A DNA stretch of 64,000 nucleotides from Bradyrhizobium sp. PSBB068 (GTDB taxonomy: Bacteria > Pseudomonadota > Alphaproteobacteria > Rhizobiales > Xanthobacteraceae), in NCBI GenBank assembly GCA_016839165.1, contig CP069300.1, positions 5,270,001 through 5,334,000 on the forward strand. Reading direction: 5' to 3'. Of the stretch, positions 25,782-35,004 are shown piece after piece. Position 1 is the first letter of the stretch, and each line of letters begins with the position of its first letter. The notes below the pieces were generated by a model that saw only the letters and a list, made by a program, of their open reading frames with translations, did not search any database and was not told the DNA's origin. Both the position numbers and the translations under genes were made by a program.

Positions 25782-26564
25782 ATGATCACGTCCATCATCA
25801 CAGACCTGCCTGCGCCTTTCGTGCTCGCGGTGGCGCTCGCCGGCGTCTTCCTGATCGCCTTCATGAAGGGCGCGTTCGGCGGCGGCTTTGCCATCGTCGG
25901 CATCCCGCTGCTCTCGCTGGCGATGGATCCGATCGCGGCCGGCGCGCTGCTCGCGCCGCTGTTCGTCATCATGGACATCACGGCGCTGCGATTCTGGCGC
26001 CCCAATACGTGGTCGCGGGTCGACCTCGCGATGCTGCTGCCCGCGCTCGTGGTCGGCATCGGCCTCGGCTATTTCGTGCTGCGCGATCTCGACCGCCATG
26101 CCGTCGAGATCGTGATGGGCGTCGTGACGCTGGTGTTCGCCGCGCTGTGGTTCATCGGCGGCGGCGAGATCAAGCCGCGTCCGCGCTCGACCTTCAAGGC
26201 CGCGGTCGCCGGCCTGTCTTCCGGTGTCACGACGATGGTGGCGCATTCGGGCGGGCCGCCGCTTGCGATCTATCTGCTGCCGCTCGGCATGTCGAAGGCG
26301 CTCTACGCCGGCACCACCAGCCTGTTCTTCACGGTCGGCAACCTCCTGAAGGCCGGTCCGTGGCTCGTGCTCGCCACGCCGTCGCGAAGCCTGTGGATGC
26401 TGATGGCGCTTTGCGTGCCGGCCGTGCCGGTCGGCGTCTGGGCCGGTTGGCGGCTGCACGAACGGCTCGACCAGCGGGCGCTGTACCGCCTCTGCTACGC
26501 CATTCTCGTCATTACCGCGGCCAAGCTGCTGTGGGACGGACTGGCCGGATACATCCACCTCTGA
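25782..26564 (+). CDS. TauE/SafE-family permease (sulfite/organosulfonate export type)
   Basis: A 260-residue membrane protein with about eight helices in two related halves. Family marks are GVFLIAFMKGAFGGGFAIVGIPLLSLAM near the N-terminus and VAHSGGPPLAIYLLPLGMSK near the middle, then KALYAGTTSLFFTVGNLLK. These proteins export sulfite, sulfoacetate or similar anions. The ATG at 25782 puts the first helix at the usual distance; in-frame starts at 25746 (MYEHDHN) and 25683 would add a His-rich polar leader, and none has a clear ribosome site. Separate unit between a TAXI protein and an L,D-transpeptidase. Confidence 0.88.
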   Translation: MITSIITDLPAPFVLAVALAGVFLIAFMKGAFGGGFAIVGIPLLSLAMDPIAAGALLAPLFVIMDITALRFWRPNTWSRVDLAMLLPALVVGIGLGYFVLRDLDRHAVEIVMGVVTLVFAALWFIGGGEIKPRPRSTFKAAVAGLSSGVTTMVAHSGGPPLAIYLLPLGMSKALYAGTTSLFFTVGNLLKAGPWLVLATPSRSLWMLMALCVPAVPVGVWAGWRLHERLDQRALYRLCYAILVITAAKLLWDGLAGYIHL

Positions 26565-26745
26565 GGTCGCCCGCTTGCCGGCAACCCGCCCTTAACCCTG
26601 CGACGAAACACGAACGAAACAAAACCCTAATGCCACGAAACCATTTTGGCGATTTCGTGCAAACGTCCTGAAACGCCTCCCCTGTATTGGTTTCCTCAAC
26701 GATGCGCCGAACTGGCGCGCAGGGCGCAAACAACAGGGGTCGACA

Positions 26746-27420
26746 ATGTTCAATTCCATCATGCTAAATACGCGTCTGGCTGCCGCCGCCTTCGGCGCGC
26801 TGGCGATTGGCGCCGTTGCCTTCTCGAACTCCGCCGCGGCCGCTCCGCTGCCGATGTTCCCCTTCATCCTGACGCCGCCGACCGCGGCCGTGCAGCCCCC
26901 GGTGCAGTCGATGCCGCAGGCGCAGGAGGAAGACCGTTCGGTTGAATTGCCCGCGCGCTTGCGCCGCCAGGTCGTCGCCTATCCGACCCGCGAGGCGCCC
27001 GGCACCGTGATCATAGACACCCCGCACACCTATCTCTATCTGGTGCTCGGAGGCGGTCAGGCGATGCGCTACGGCATCGGCGTCGGCCGCGACGGCTTCA
27101 CCTGGTCGGGCACCCAGACCATCACCAAGAAGGCAGAGTGGCCGGATTGGACCCCGCCGCCGGAAATGATCGCGCGCCAGCCCTATCTGCCGCGTCACAT
27201 GGCTGGCGGCCCCGGCAACCCGCTCGGCGCCCGCGCCATGTATCTCGGCGGTACCGTGTATCGCATCCACGGCACCAACGCGCCGGAGACGATAGGTACC
27301 CATGTCTCCTCCGGTTGCCTGCGCCTCACCAATGAGGACGTCACCGACCTCTATTCGCGGGTCAGCGTCGGCACCAAGGTGATCGTGCTGCCGATGACCG
27401 ACCGTCGCGCCGCGCTTTAG
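26746..27420 (+). CDS. Exported L,D-transpeptidase (YkuD domain)
   Basis: A 224-residue periplasmic enzyme that forms 3-3 peptidoglycan crosslinks or attaches proteins to the wall. Signal peptide ends near residue 33 (AIGAVAFSNSAAAAP). The YkuD domain runs about 85-215 and contains GTVIIDTPHTYLYLVLGGG, YRIHGTNAPETIG and the catalytic motif SSGCLRLTNEDV with nucleophile Cys near residue 187 and upstream His in HGTN. Typical of the many rhizobial L,D-transpeptidases. The 180-bp upstream gap is AT-richer and holds its promoter. Monocistronic. Confidence 0.93.
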   Translation: MFNSIMLNTRLAAAAFGALAIGAVAFSNSAAAAPLPMFPFILTPPTAAVQPPVQSMPQAQEEDRSVELPARLRRQVVAYPTREAPGTVIIDTPHTYLYLVLGGGQAMRYGIGVGRDGFTWSGTQTITKKAEWPDWTPPPEMIARQPYLPRHMAGGPGNPLGARAMYLGGTVYRIHGTNAPETIGTHVSSGCLRLTNEDVTDLYSRVSVGTKVIVLPMTDRRAAL

Positions 27421-27628
27421 CCGGACATTTCCAGACATCGACGACGGCTCCGGCATCTTGCCGGGGCCGTTGTCGCGTTCATATTCGTTAACGACCAGAT
27501 CGTTAACGTCTGAGTGATCCCGGGCGGGCCGCCGGCCCCCGCCCCCGAAGCAGCGTGATCCCGCCACACTGGCGCCCTCGTCGGGGGGCCTGTACAACCC
27601 GTCAAGTTGATTTTCATCCGGGGGGACG

Positions 27629-29197
27629 ATGCGTCTACCGATGCATCCAAGGACGATCGCGCTCGGGCTCACCGTGGTCCTCGTCTCGTTCGCGATCAGC
27701 CTCAAAGCCATGGACTGGCTCGCGCCGAGCGTCACCGTGCAGACGCCGCCACTGGTACAATTGCCGCCGCTGCCGCCGTCGCCGCGCTCCTCGACGGTCG
27801 TGGCGCAGGTCTCGGTCGCGCTGTCGGCGATCCGCGATGCCGCCGAACGCGGCGCGCCCAAGACCTTCGGCGGCAAGGCCGACAACCCGGTCCAGCAAAT
27901 CCTGCAAAATGCCGACATCGGCTGGACCGCGTCGCGCGGGCCGATCGCGGCCACCGGCGCGCAGGACGTGCTGACGCTGACGACCCCGATCAACGGCACG
28001 CTCAAGGTCACCGGCTCGCTATCGGACAAGGCGACCGGTGCCGTCACCAACGCGCTCGGCAGCCTGCTCGGCGGCAATGTCGCCAGGCAGATCGGCTCCG
28101 TGAACATCAAGAACGTCAACGCCAACGCCGACATCAAGGGCAGCGTCACGCTGACTGCGCGGCCGAAGCTCGGCGCGTCCTGGCGGATCGAGCCGAACCT
28201 GCAGGCGCAGGTCAATCTCGGCGACACCAGCCTGTCGGCCGCCGGCGTCCGCATCAGCGTGCCGGCCCAGGTCAAGCCGGTGATCGACAAGGCGGTCGCC
28301 GACCAGATTTCCGTGGTGGAGGCACGGTTGCGCAACGACCCGGTGTTCCAGAACAGCGCCCGCGCGCAATGGGCCAAAGCCTGCCGGTCGATCCCGCTGC
28401 AGGGCACCGGCGGCACCTCGTCGATGCCGCCGATGTGGCTCGAGCTGCGGCCGACCCGCGCGATCGCGGCCCAGCCCAAGGTCGATGCGTCGTCGGTGAT
28501 CCTGACCATGGGAATCGAGGCCGAGACGCGGATCACCGAGGCACAGACGACCCCGAACTGCCCGTTCCCCGACAAGCTCTCCATCGTGCCGCCGATGTCG
28601 AGCCAGGTCGCGATCGGCCTGCCGGTCGACATGTCCTTCACGACGCTGACGCAGCTCGTCGAGGCGCAGCTGAAAGGCAAGACTTTCCCCGAGGACGGCT
28701 CCGGCCCGGTCGACGTCACCGTCAAGAGCGCGAGCATCGCCGCCTCCGGCGACCGGCTTCTGATCTCGCTGCTGGTGCACGCCAAGGAGAAGAAGAGCTT
28801 CTTCGGCCTCGGCGCCGAGGCGACCGTGCACATCTGGGGCCGGCCGCGGCTCGACCAGGCGGCGCAGACGCTGCGGCTCGCCGACGTCGAGCTGGCGGTC
28901 GAGTCCGAGGCTGCGTTCGGCCTGCTCGGCGCCGCCGCGCGCGCCGCGATCCCGCATCTGCAGCAGGCGCTCGCCGACCGGATGGTGGTCGACCTCAAGC
29001 CGTTCGCGAGCAACGCGCAGCGCAAGATCGCCGCCGCCATCGCCGACCTGCAGAAGAACGAGGAAGGCATCCGGGTCGATGCCGACGTCACCAGCATCCG
29101 CCTCGCCAGCATCGCTTTCGATTCGAAAACGCTCCGCGTGGTCGTGGAAACCGACGGCACCATCAAGGCCGCCGTCACCGCGCTACCGGCGCTGTAA
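27629..29197 (+). CDS. DUF4403-family protein
   Basis: A 522-residue protein with an N-terminal signal/anchor (TIALGLTVVLVSFAISLKAM) and a long beta-rich body. Segments such as TLTTPINGTLKVTGSLSDKATG, TARPKLGASWRIEPNLQAQV, ACRSIPLQGTG and LELRPTRAIAAQPKVDASSVIL match the DUF4403 pattern (BPI/SMP-like elongated lipid-binding repeats are plausible). A paired HIWGRPRLDQAAQTLRLADVE near residue 395 repeats the theme. Probably periplasmic and lipid-related; role unknown. ATG at 27629 follows GGGGGGA at good spacing. Ends in a solo hairpin before a transport gene. Confidence 0.8.
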   Translation: MRLPMHPRTIALGLTVVLVSFAISLKAMDWLAPSVTVQTPPLVQLPPLPPSPRSSTVVAQVSVALSAIRDAAERGAPKTFGGKADNPVQQILQNADIGWTASRGPIAATGAQDVLTLTTPINGTLKVTGSLSDKATGAVTNALGSLLGGNVARQIGSVNIKNVNANADIKGSVTLTARPKLGASWRIEPNLQAQVNLGDTSLSAAGVRISVPAQVKPVIDKAVADQISVVEARLRNDPVFQNSARAQWAKACRSIPLQGTGGTSSMPPMWLELRPTRAIAAQPKVDASSVILTMGIEAETRITEAQTTPNCPFPDKLSIVPPMSSQVAIGLPVDMSFTTLTQLVEAQLKGKTFPEDGSGPVDVTVKSASIAASGDRLLISLLVHAKEKKSFFGLGAEATVHIWGRPRLDQAAQTLRLADVELAVESEAAFGLLGAAARAAIPHLQQALADRMVVDLKPFASNAQRKIAAAIADLQKNEEGIRVDADVTSIRLASIAFDSKTLRVVVETDGTIKAAVTALPAL

Positions 29198-29206
29198 CTT
29201 GGCTCT

Positions 29207-29234
29207 CCCTCTCCCCGCTCTTTGCGGGGAGAGG
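29207..29234 (+). terminator. Hairpin, half of the CTCTCCCCGC repeat, probable terminator
   Basis: CCTCTCCCCGC pairs with GCGGGGAGAGG around a TCTTT loop, ten bases after the DUF4403 stop. It is the same arm found in the large repeat at 21271-21410. Confidence 0.6.
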
Positions 29235-29363
29235 TGAATGGCGCCCGCCGTGCCTCGCTCCCCCGCCGCATGCCCAAAAAGTCGCCTTTGCGACAGGTTG
29301 CCGCACCGGATAGAAGGTGCCCGTGGAAGCAATCTTCGACGAAAAACCAGGGAGAGAAACACG

Positions 29364-30578
29364 ATGAAATCGCTCTTGGCCGCAGCGGCGGCCAGCCTCG
29401 CGCTTGCGGCCTCCGGCACCGCGGCCAACGCCCAGATCTCCGACGACGTCGTCAAGCTCGGCGTGCTCACCGACATGTCGAGCCTCTATGCGGACGCCAC
29501 CGGCAAGGGCTCGGTCGCCGCCGTCGAGATGGCGGTCGCCGACTACGGCGGCAAGGTGAAGGGCAAGCCGATCCAGGTCGTCGTGGCCGATCATCAGAAC
29601 AAGCCCGACGTCGGCGTCAGCATCGCGCGCAACTGGTACGACAACGACAAGGTCGATGCGATCCTCGACGTGCCGACCTCATCGGTCGCGCTGCCGATCT
29701 CGGCGCTGACGCGCGAGAAGAACAAGATCCACATCAACTCCGGCGGCGGCTCATCCGACATCACCGGCACCGCCTGCTCGCCCAACACCGTGCACTGGAC
29801 CTACGACACCTACGCGCTGTCGAACGTCGCCGGCAAGGCGATGGTCAAGCGCGGCGAGGACACCTGGTTCTTCGTCACCGCCGACTACGCTTTCGGCATG
29901 GCGCTGCAGCGCGACGCTGCCAACGTCGTCAAGGAGACCGGCGGCAAGGTGCTCGGCGACGTGCGCCATCCGCTCAACTCGTCGGACTTCTCGTCCTTCC
30001 TGCTGCAGGCGCAGGCCTCCAAGGCCAAGGTCGTGGCGCTGGCCAATGCCGGCGGCGACACCACCACCGCGTTGAAGCAGGCCGCAGAGTTCGGCCTGGC
30101 CCAGGGCGGCCAGAAGCTGATCGCGCTGCTGATGGAGATCACCGATACCCACGCACTCGGCCTGAAGGCGACGCAGGGCCTGATCGTCACCGACGCCTTC
30201 TACTGGGACATGAACGACGAGACCCGCGCCTTCTCGAAGCGCTTCAATGAGAAGGTCGGCCACATGCCGACCATGATCCAGGCCGGCCTCTACTCGGCGA
30301 CCATGCATTACCTGAAGGCGATCGAGGCCGTCGGCACCGACGAGGCGCCGAAGGTGATGGAGCAGATGCGCAAAACGCCGATCAACGACTTCTTCGCCAA
30401 GAACGGCCATATCCGCATCGACGGCCGCATGGTGCACGACATGTACCTGTTCGAGACCAAGAAGCCCGAGGAATCCAAGAACGAGTGGGACCTCTACAAG
30501 CTGATCGCCACCGTGCCCGGCGACGAAGCGTTCCGCCCGCTCGACAAGGGCGGCTGCCCGCTGGTGAAGTCGAACTGA
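29364..30578 (+). CDS. ABC-transporter substrate-binding protein (branched-chain amino acid/Leu-Ile-Val type)
   Basis: A 404-residue periplasmic protein of the peripla_BP_6 type. ATG at 29364 after AGGGAGAG; signal ends near residue 24 (GTAANAQISDD). Mature part begins VKLGVLTDMSSLYADATGKG, with VEMAVADYGGKVKGKPIQVV and TDTHALGLKATQGLIV, the form seen in many Bradyrhizobium paralogues probably binding aromatic acids, amides or amino acids. No permease or ATPase genes are adjacent, so it is an orphan that must use a transporter encoded elsewhere. A strong terminator follows at 30636. Confidence 0.92.
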   Translation: MKSLLAAAAASLALAASGTAANAQISDDVVKLGVLTDMSSLYADATGKGSVAAVEMAVADYGGKVKGKPIQVVVADHQNKPDVGVSIARNWYDNDKVDAILDVPTSSVALPISALTREKNKIHINSGGGSSDITGTACSPNTVHWTYDTYALSNVAGKAMVKRGEDTWFFVTADYAFGMALQRDAANVVKETGGKVLGDVRHPLNSSDFSSFLLQAQASKAKVVALANAGGDTTTALKQAAEFGLAQGGQKLIALLMEITDTHALGLKATQGLIVTDAFYWDMNDETRAFSKRFNEKVGHMPTMIQAGLYSATMHYLKAIEAVGTDEAPKVMEQMRKTPINDFFAKNGHIRIDGRMVHDMYLFETKKPEESKNEWDLYKLIATVPGDEAFRPLDKGGCPLVKSN

Positions 30579-30635
30579 CGCACGCCGCGGCAAGCGGCCG
30601 GGTCCGCTGCAATGCGCGCCCGCCAAGAGCCAATG

Positions 30636-30667
30636 AAAACGCGCCCGGCCATACCGGGCGCGTTTTT
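30636..30667 (+). terminator. Rho-independent terminator of the binding-protein gene
   Basis: Perfect 13-bp arms AAAACGCGCCCGG / CCGGGCGCGTTTT with a CCATA loop and a T5 run. It is the clearest terminator in the window and lies between convergent genes. Confidence 0.85.
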
Positions 30668-30689
30668 CATTTCGGGCCGTCAGCCCGCG

Positions 30690-30842
30690 CTATTCGCCAT
30701 TCGCACCTGGAATCATCCAGGTCGAATAGGTCTGCCAGACGCCATCGCCCAGATTGCGTTGATAGGCAATGAAGTCGGCATGGTCGCCGTGCACGAGTTC
30801 AAAGCGATAGAACCTCGAGAGGTCGTCGATCTGCTTGGTCAT
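30690..30842 (-). CDS. Small hypothetical protein (50 aa)
   Basis: A short reverse-strand frame reading MTKQIDDLSRFYRFELVHGD then ADFIAYQRNLGDGVWQTYST and ending MIPGANGE. The ATG at 30842 has a clean GGAG site (GACGGAG) about seven bases upstream and the stop lies 23 bp before the neighbouring terminator. The aromatic-rich FYRFELVHGD and GVWQTYSTWMI suggest a small folded beta protein rather than chance coding. No family recognised. Confidence 0.6.
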   Translation of the reverse strand: MTKQIDDLSRFYRFELVHGDHADFIAYQRNLGDGVWQTYSTWMIPGANGE

Positions 30843-30945
30843 GGAACGTCTCCGTCATAAGGGAAAGTCCTGTATTTCGACGTAGTCGGCGCAAGCTTGC
30901 GATCAATAGGATGACAATCATCATTCAATCACAGATTCGAGAGCC

Positions 30946-31233
30946 TCAGCGCCGGGCACGATGCGAAATGCGGCGCGGCGCCTCAACGACGCCGATACCG
31001 CTTTCCAGCGCCTGGAGCCTCTGCAGCACCGCCGGCGGCTCGAGCACGAGCTTGGCGGCAGGCGTCGGCGCACCGTTGTTGAGCACGTCCCGATACGGAT
31101 AGAGCGCCTGGAAGGCGGCTGGCTCGGAGATCGCGGCCTGGGCAGAGGCCGCCGTCGCCGCGATGGCCGACAGCGCCGCAGCCAGCGCGATGGTTTTCAA
31201 CGTCCCGGCGAGATAGGAAATCCTGGTGGTCAT
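30946..31233 (-). CDS. Small exported hypothetical protein (95 aa)
   Basis: Signal peptide at about residues 1-31 (LKTIALAAALSAIAATAASAQA). The mature part includes AAFQALYPYRDVLNNGAPTPAAKLVLEPPAVLQRLQALE, mostly Ala/Leu/Pro with a helix at the end and a basic tail. AGGAG precedes the ATG. Function unknown; probably periplasmic. Confidence 0.65.
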   Translation of the reverse strand: MTTRISYLAGTLKTIALAAALSAIAATAASAQAAISEPAAFQALYPYRDVLNNGAPTPAAKLVLEPPAVLQRLQALESGIGVVEAPRRISHRARR

Positions 31234-31615
31234 GGTAACGCTCCTGATTTACATCGTACACGATTAATTCGCTCGCGCTTGATAAAGGGATGGCGCGGCC
31301 AGCCTTCAAGTATCCCGATTTAATCGGATGCGATTTATTCGGGTGCCAGGGCTTCAACTATCCGTGTGATCGGCGCGGCCATGCGCGGCCGGCAAGGCCG
31401 GTTTGTTCGCATCGCACCGCTCGCGCCGACGTCGCATCAACCGGCAGTGATCGCAATCGCTCTGGAACATTGAAACGTGATGGCAGCAGCGAATGCGCGC
31501 GCAGTTGAACCGGACAGATTCGAGCAAGATCGGACAAGCGGCCGAGGTTGGCAGGATTTAACATCCGCGCCATAGTGAATGACTATCCTGGTCATGAGCC
31601 AATGTGGGGTCAGCT
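31234..31615. other. Intergenic region, no gene recognised
   Basis: About 380 bp between divergent units. AT-richer near 31250-31350. It must hold the promoters of the small exported protein and of the HlyD/ABC-2 operon. No convincing frame, palindrome or repeat was found. Confidence 0.5.
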
Positions 31616-32677
31616 ATGGACGTGTCACCTTCTGGTAGCGAGAGCCAAAGCACGCCGCAGCCGCCACAAGCAACGCCCCAGGAGAATGTGCACGCCTCAA
31701 CGCGCATGCCGGCGATCATCGTCGGCGTCGTTGCCGCCGTCATCGTCGCGCTGTCTGCCTATTATCTGCTGCGGCCCGAGCCGCTGCTGGTGCAGGGCGA
31801 GGTCGATGCGACGCGGCTCGACATCGCCGCGCGCGTCGACGGTCGCGTCAAGAACATCCCGGTCGAACGCGGACAGAACGTGACCGCGGGTGCCGTGCTG
31901 GTGCAGATCGACAACCCGGAAACGCTTGCCAAGCAGGACCAGATGCGAGCGGCAAAGGCCGTCGCCGATGCGCAGCTCGCCAATGTGCTGGTCGGCACGC
32001 GGGTCGAGACCATCGCCGCTCGCAAGGCCGAGATGGAGCGCGCCGAGGCCGCGCAGGTGCTGGCCCAGAAGACCTACGATCGCGCCAAGACGCTGACCGA
32101 GCAAGGCAACGCGCCGCAGGCTCGCCTCGACCAGACCACCGACGCATTGCACGAAGCCGAGCGCGGGCTCGATCAGGCGAAATCAGCCTATGAGCAGGCG
32201 GTCAACGGCTACACCAAGGAAGAACGCGCGATCGCGAAGGCAAACGTCGAGAAGGCTGAAGCTGATATCCAGAGCGTCCAATCGGTCATCGACCAGCTCG
32301 CAGTCTACGCGCCGGTTGCAGCGCAAGTCTATCAGCGCAACGTCGAGCCGGGCGAGTTCGTCTCCCCGGGCGTGCCGCTGGTGACGCTGATCAACCTGGC
32401 CGATCTGTGGATCCACTTCGATCTGCGCGAAGATCTGGTCAAGGGGCTGAAGGTCGGCGACAAGTTCGACGTCCGCATTCCGGCGCTCGATGACCGCCAT
32501 GTCACGGTCGAGGTCAAGCTGATCGCGACCAAGGGCGAATATGCGAGTTGGCGCGCCACCCGCGCCACCGGCGATTTCGACTTGCGGACATTCTCGATCC
32601 GCGCCTATCCGGTGCAGCCGGTGCCCGAGTTGCGGCCCGGCATGAGCGCCTATCTCGACTGGCGGTCGCGCCAATGA
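31616..32677 (+). CDS. HlyD-family membrane fusion protein (first of two in operon)
   Basis: A 353-residue periplasmic adaptor. Polar Gln/Pro N-terminus, one membrane helix near residues 33-52 (IIVGVVAAVIVALSAYYLL), then VQGEVDATRLDIAARVDGRV (lipoyl half), a long coiled coil with TLTEQGNAPQARLDQ and YTKEERAIAKANVEKAEADI, and the second half VYAPVAAQVYQRNVEPGEFV followed by a barrel domain. Start chosen at the ATG 31616 (MDVSPSG) rather than the GTG 12 bases earlier. Its stop overlaps the permease start (ATGA at 32674), so the two are translationally coupled. Confidence 0.93.
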   Translation: MDVSPSGSESQSTPQPPQATPQENVHASTRMPAIIVGVVAAVIVALSAYYLLRPEPLLVQGEVDATRLDIAARVDGRVKNIPVERGQNVTAGAVLVQIDNPETLAKQDQMRAAKAVADAQLANVLVGTRVETIAARKAEMERAEAAQVLAQKTYDRAKTLTEQGNAPQARLDQTTDALHEAERGLDQAKSAYEQAVNGYTKEERAIAKANVEKAEADIQSVQSVIDQLAVYAPVAAQVYQRNVEPGEFVSPGVPLVTLINLADLWIHFDLREDLVKGLKVGDKFDVRIPALDDRHVTVEVKLIATKGEYASWRATRATGDFDLRTFSIRAYPVQPVPELRPGMSAYLDWRSRQ

Positions 32678-35004
32678 CGCTGGCGTCGAAGCCCGGATTC
32701 TGGCGGGTCGCACAGCGCGAGTGCCGGTGGCTGTTGCACGACCGCGTCGCACTGCTGCTGATCTTCGGCGTGCCGCTGTTTGCCTTCGCGGTGCTCACGA
32801 CCGTGTTCAGCCAGCCGGTCATCCGCGGCCTCGGCGTCACGATCGTCGACACCGACAAGTCGGATACCTCGCGCGCGCTGACGCAACACGTGGCGGCGTC
32901 TCCGAGCCTGAAAATCGTCGACGATTCCGGCTCGCTCGCCACCGCCGTGCAGGACATCCGTTCCGGTAAGGCGATCTCGGCGATCTTCATCCCGCCGAAC
33001 TTTGAACGCGACCTGAAGGCCGATCGCCGTCCGCAGGTGGTCGGCTTCTACAACCAGCAATTCCTGACCGCGGCCGGCATCGCCTCGTCGGGCCTCAACG
33101 ATGCCCTGTCCGCCGCGGCGAACGCGGCAGCGCCGGCCAGCCGCGCCGCCCCAGCGCCGGCGTCGATCGGCACGCTATCAGCAGAGACCATCGCGCTGGT
33201 CAATCCGCAGAAGAACTACGCCCAGTTCCTGCTGCGCGCGCTGCTGCCGACCATCATCCATGTTGTGATCACGCTCGCCGCCGGCTACTCGGTCGGCTCC
33301 GAATTCCGCCGCCGCAACGGGCGGGAGTGGCTCGCAAGCGCAGGCGGCGATCCGGTCGCAGCGCTGGCCGGCAAGCTGGCGCCGCTGTTCTGCATCTTCG
33401 TCGTGATCATGCTGGCGGTGACCCTCGTGCTGGAGGGCGCACTGCAGATCCCGTTCAAGGGCGACATCCTGCTGATGATCGCCGCCGGCTCGCTGCTCAT
33501 CATCGCCTATCTGTCGATCGGTGCGCTGTTGCAGCTCGCGGTCGGCGACCTCGCGACGGGGCTGGGACTCGCCGGCCTGGTCGCCTCCCCCGCCTTCGGC
33601 TATGCGGGCGTCGGCTTTCCGACCATCGGCATGAACACGTTTGCGCAGGTCTGGAGCGCGATACTGCCGCTGCGCTGGTACATGGCGGTGCTGATGGGAC
33701 AGGCAGCGCGCGGGTTACCAGTCTCGGAATCCGCATTTCCCTTCGCTGCGCTCGCCGGGCTCACACTGCTGTTTGCCGGTCTTGCATGGCTGCGCATGGC
33801 GAGCCTGACGCGCAAGGGCTTCTTCGAAATGGCTCAGCCTGCCGAAGCGCCGGAGCGCGGCCCGACGCCGCCCGGCATCGGCGGCGCCTTCCTGGGGGAG
33901 TGGCGGCGCGTGCTCGGAACGCGCAGTGCGTTCACCTTGCTGTTCCTGGCTCCGCTGATCTACGGCATCTACTACCCGCAACCTTATCTGAACCAGATCC
34001 TGCGCAAGCTCCCGATCGCGGTCGTCGACAATGATCTCAGCGATCTCTCCCGCCAGGTCGTCGAGACGCTGGATGCCAGCGGGACATTGAGCGTGACGGT
34101 TCGCGCACGCACGCTGGCGGAGGCGCGGAGCGCGATCGATCGCGGCGAAGCGTTTGCCGCGGTGCAGATCCCGCCCGGCACCGAGCGCGACGTGCTGAAG
34201 GGCATCACGGCGCATATCCCGGTCTACGCCGACGCCACCTATCTGTTCATCTTCCGCTCGACCGCTGGCGCCGTCGCCACCGCGATCGGCACGCTGACAT
34301 CCGAATTGGTGTCGCGCGGCGCCCGCGCCGACGGCAGCCTTGTCAAGGCCAAGCTGGCGAGCCTCAGCCCGGCCAACGTCCTGCTGCAACCGATCTTCAA
34401 CCCGGTCGGCGGCTATGCGAGCTATATCGTGCCGGCGGCGTTCATCCTGATCCTGCAACAGACGCTGCTGATCGGCGCGGCGATGCTGACCGGCACGGCG
34501 CTGGCGAATTCCCGCAACACGGTCGCGGGCGTGTTCGGGCGCGGCGTGGCCCACCTGACGATCTATCTGCCGGCGCTCGCGCTCTATCTGATCGTGCTGC
34601 CGCGGATCTATGGTTTCTCGACGCTCGGGCATCTGCCGCAGATCTTCGCGCTGGCGAGCGTGTTCCTGCTGGCGACGAGCTTCCTGGGACAGGCGATCGG
34701 CGCCTGGTTCACGCGGCCGGAGAACGCCACCATCCTGCTGCTGGCGACCAGCCTGCCGCAATTCTTCACCGCCGGCTTCGCATGGCCGCGCGAGGCGATC
34801 CCCGCTGCGGCCACCGCGCTCGGCCGGCTGTTCCCGGCCGACTCCGCGATCGATGGCCTCGTGCGCATCAACCAACTCGGCGCCAGCATCTGGGAGGTCT
34901 CGCATGACTGGCTCAGGCTGTGGTGCCTCGCCGTGGGCTATTTCGCGCTCGCCGTGATCTCCGCGCTGGTGTTCAAGAGAGGACAGCAAGATGCCCAACG
35001 CTAG
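32674..35004 (+). CDS. Tandem-duplicated ABC-2 type permease
   Basis: A 776-residue inner-membrane protein made of two ABC-2 (YhhJ/YbhR-like) permease units in one chain. Unit 1 (about 1-385): membrane helix at 25-45, a periplasmic domain (GVTIVDTDKSDTSRALTQHV ... AISAIFIPPNFERDL), then about five helices ending near LAWLRMASL. Unit 2 (about 415-770) repeats the order: LLFLAPLIYGIYY, periplasmic IAVVDNDLSDLSRQVVETLD ... AAVQIPPGTERDV, then five helices. VVDNDLSDLSRQ is diagnostic of this group. No ATPase gene accompanies it here. Start overlaps the first HlyD stop and its end overlaps the second HlyD start by 14 bp, so all three form one operon. Confidence 0.88.
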   Translation: MTLASKPGFWRVAQRECRWLLHDRVALLLIFGVPLFAFAVLTTVFSQPVIRGLGVTIVDTDKSDTSRALTQHVAASPSLKIVDDSGSLATAVQDIRSGKAISAIFIPPNFERDLKADRRPQVVGFYNQQFLTAAGIASSGLNDALSAAANAAAPASRAAPAPASIGTLSAETIALVNPQKNYAQFLLRALLPTIIHVVITLAAGYSVGSEFRRRNGREWLASAGGDPVAALAGKLAPLFCIFVVIMLAVTLVLEGALQIPFKGDILLMIAAGSLLIIAYLSIGALLQLAVGDLATGLGLAGLVASPAFGYAGVGFPTIGMNTFAQVWSAILPLRWYMAVLMGQAARGLPVSESAFPFAALAGLTLLFAGLAWLRMASLTRKGFFEMAQPAEAPERGPTPPGIGGAFLGEWRRVLGTRSAFTLLFLAPLIYGIYYPQPYLNQILRKLPIAVVDNDLSDLSRQVVETLDASGTLSVTVRARTLAEARSAIDRGEAFAAVQIPPGTERDVLKGITAHIPVYADATYLFIFRSTAGAVATAIGTLTSELVSRGARADGSLVKAKLASLSPANVLLQPIFNPVGGYASYIVPAAFILILQQTLLIGAAMLTGTALANSRNTVAGVFGRGVAHLTIYLPALALYLIVLPRIYGFSTLGHLPQIFALASVFLLATSFLGQAIGAWFTRPENATILLLATSLPQFFTAGFAWPREAIPAAATALGRLFPADSAIDGLVRINQLGASIWEVSHDWLRLWCLAVGYFALAVISALVFKRGQQDAQR

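Noticed and set aside
26764..29277. 837-codon reverse frame opposite the L,D-transpeptidase and DUF4403 genes
   Set aside because: Antisense to two recognisable proteins; Ser/Ala/Thr-rich shadow composition.
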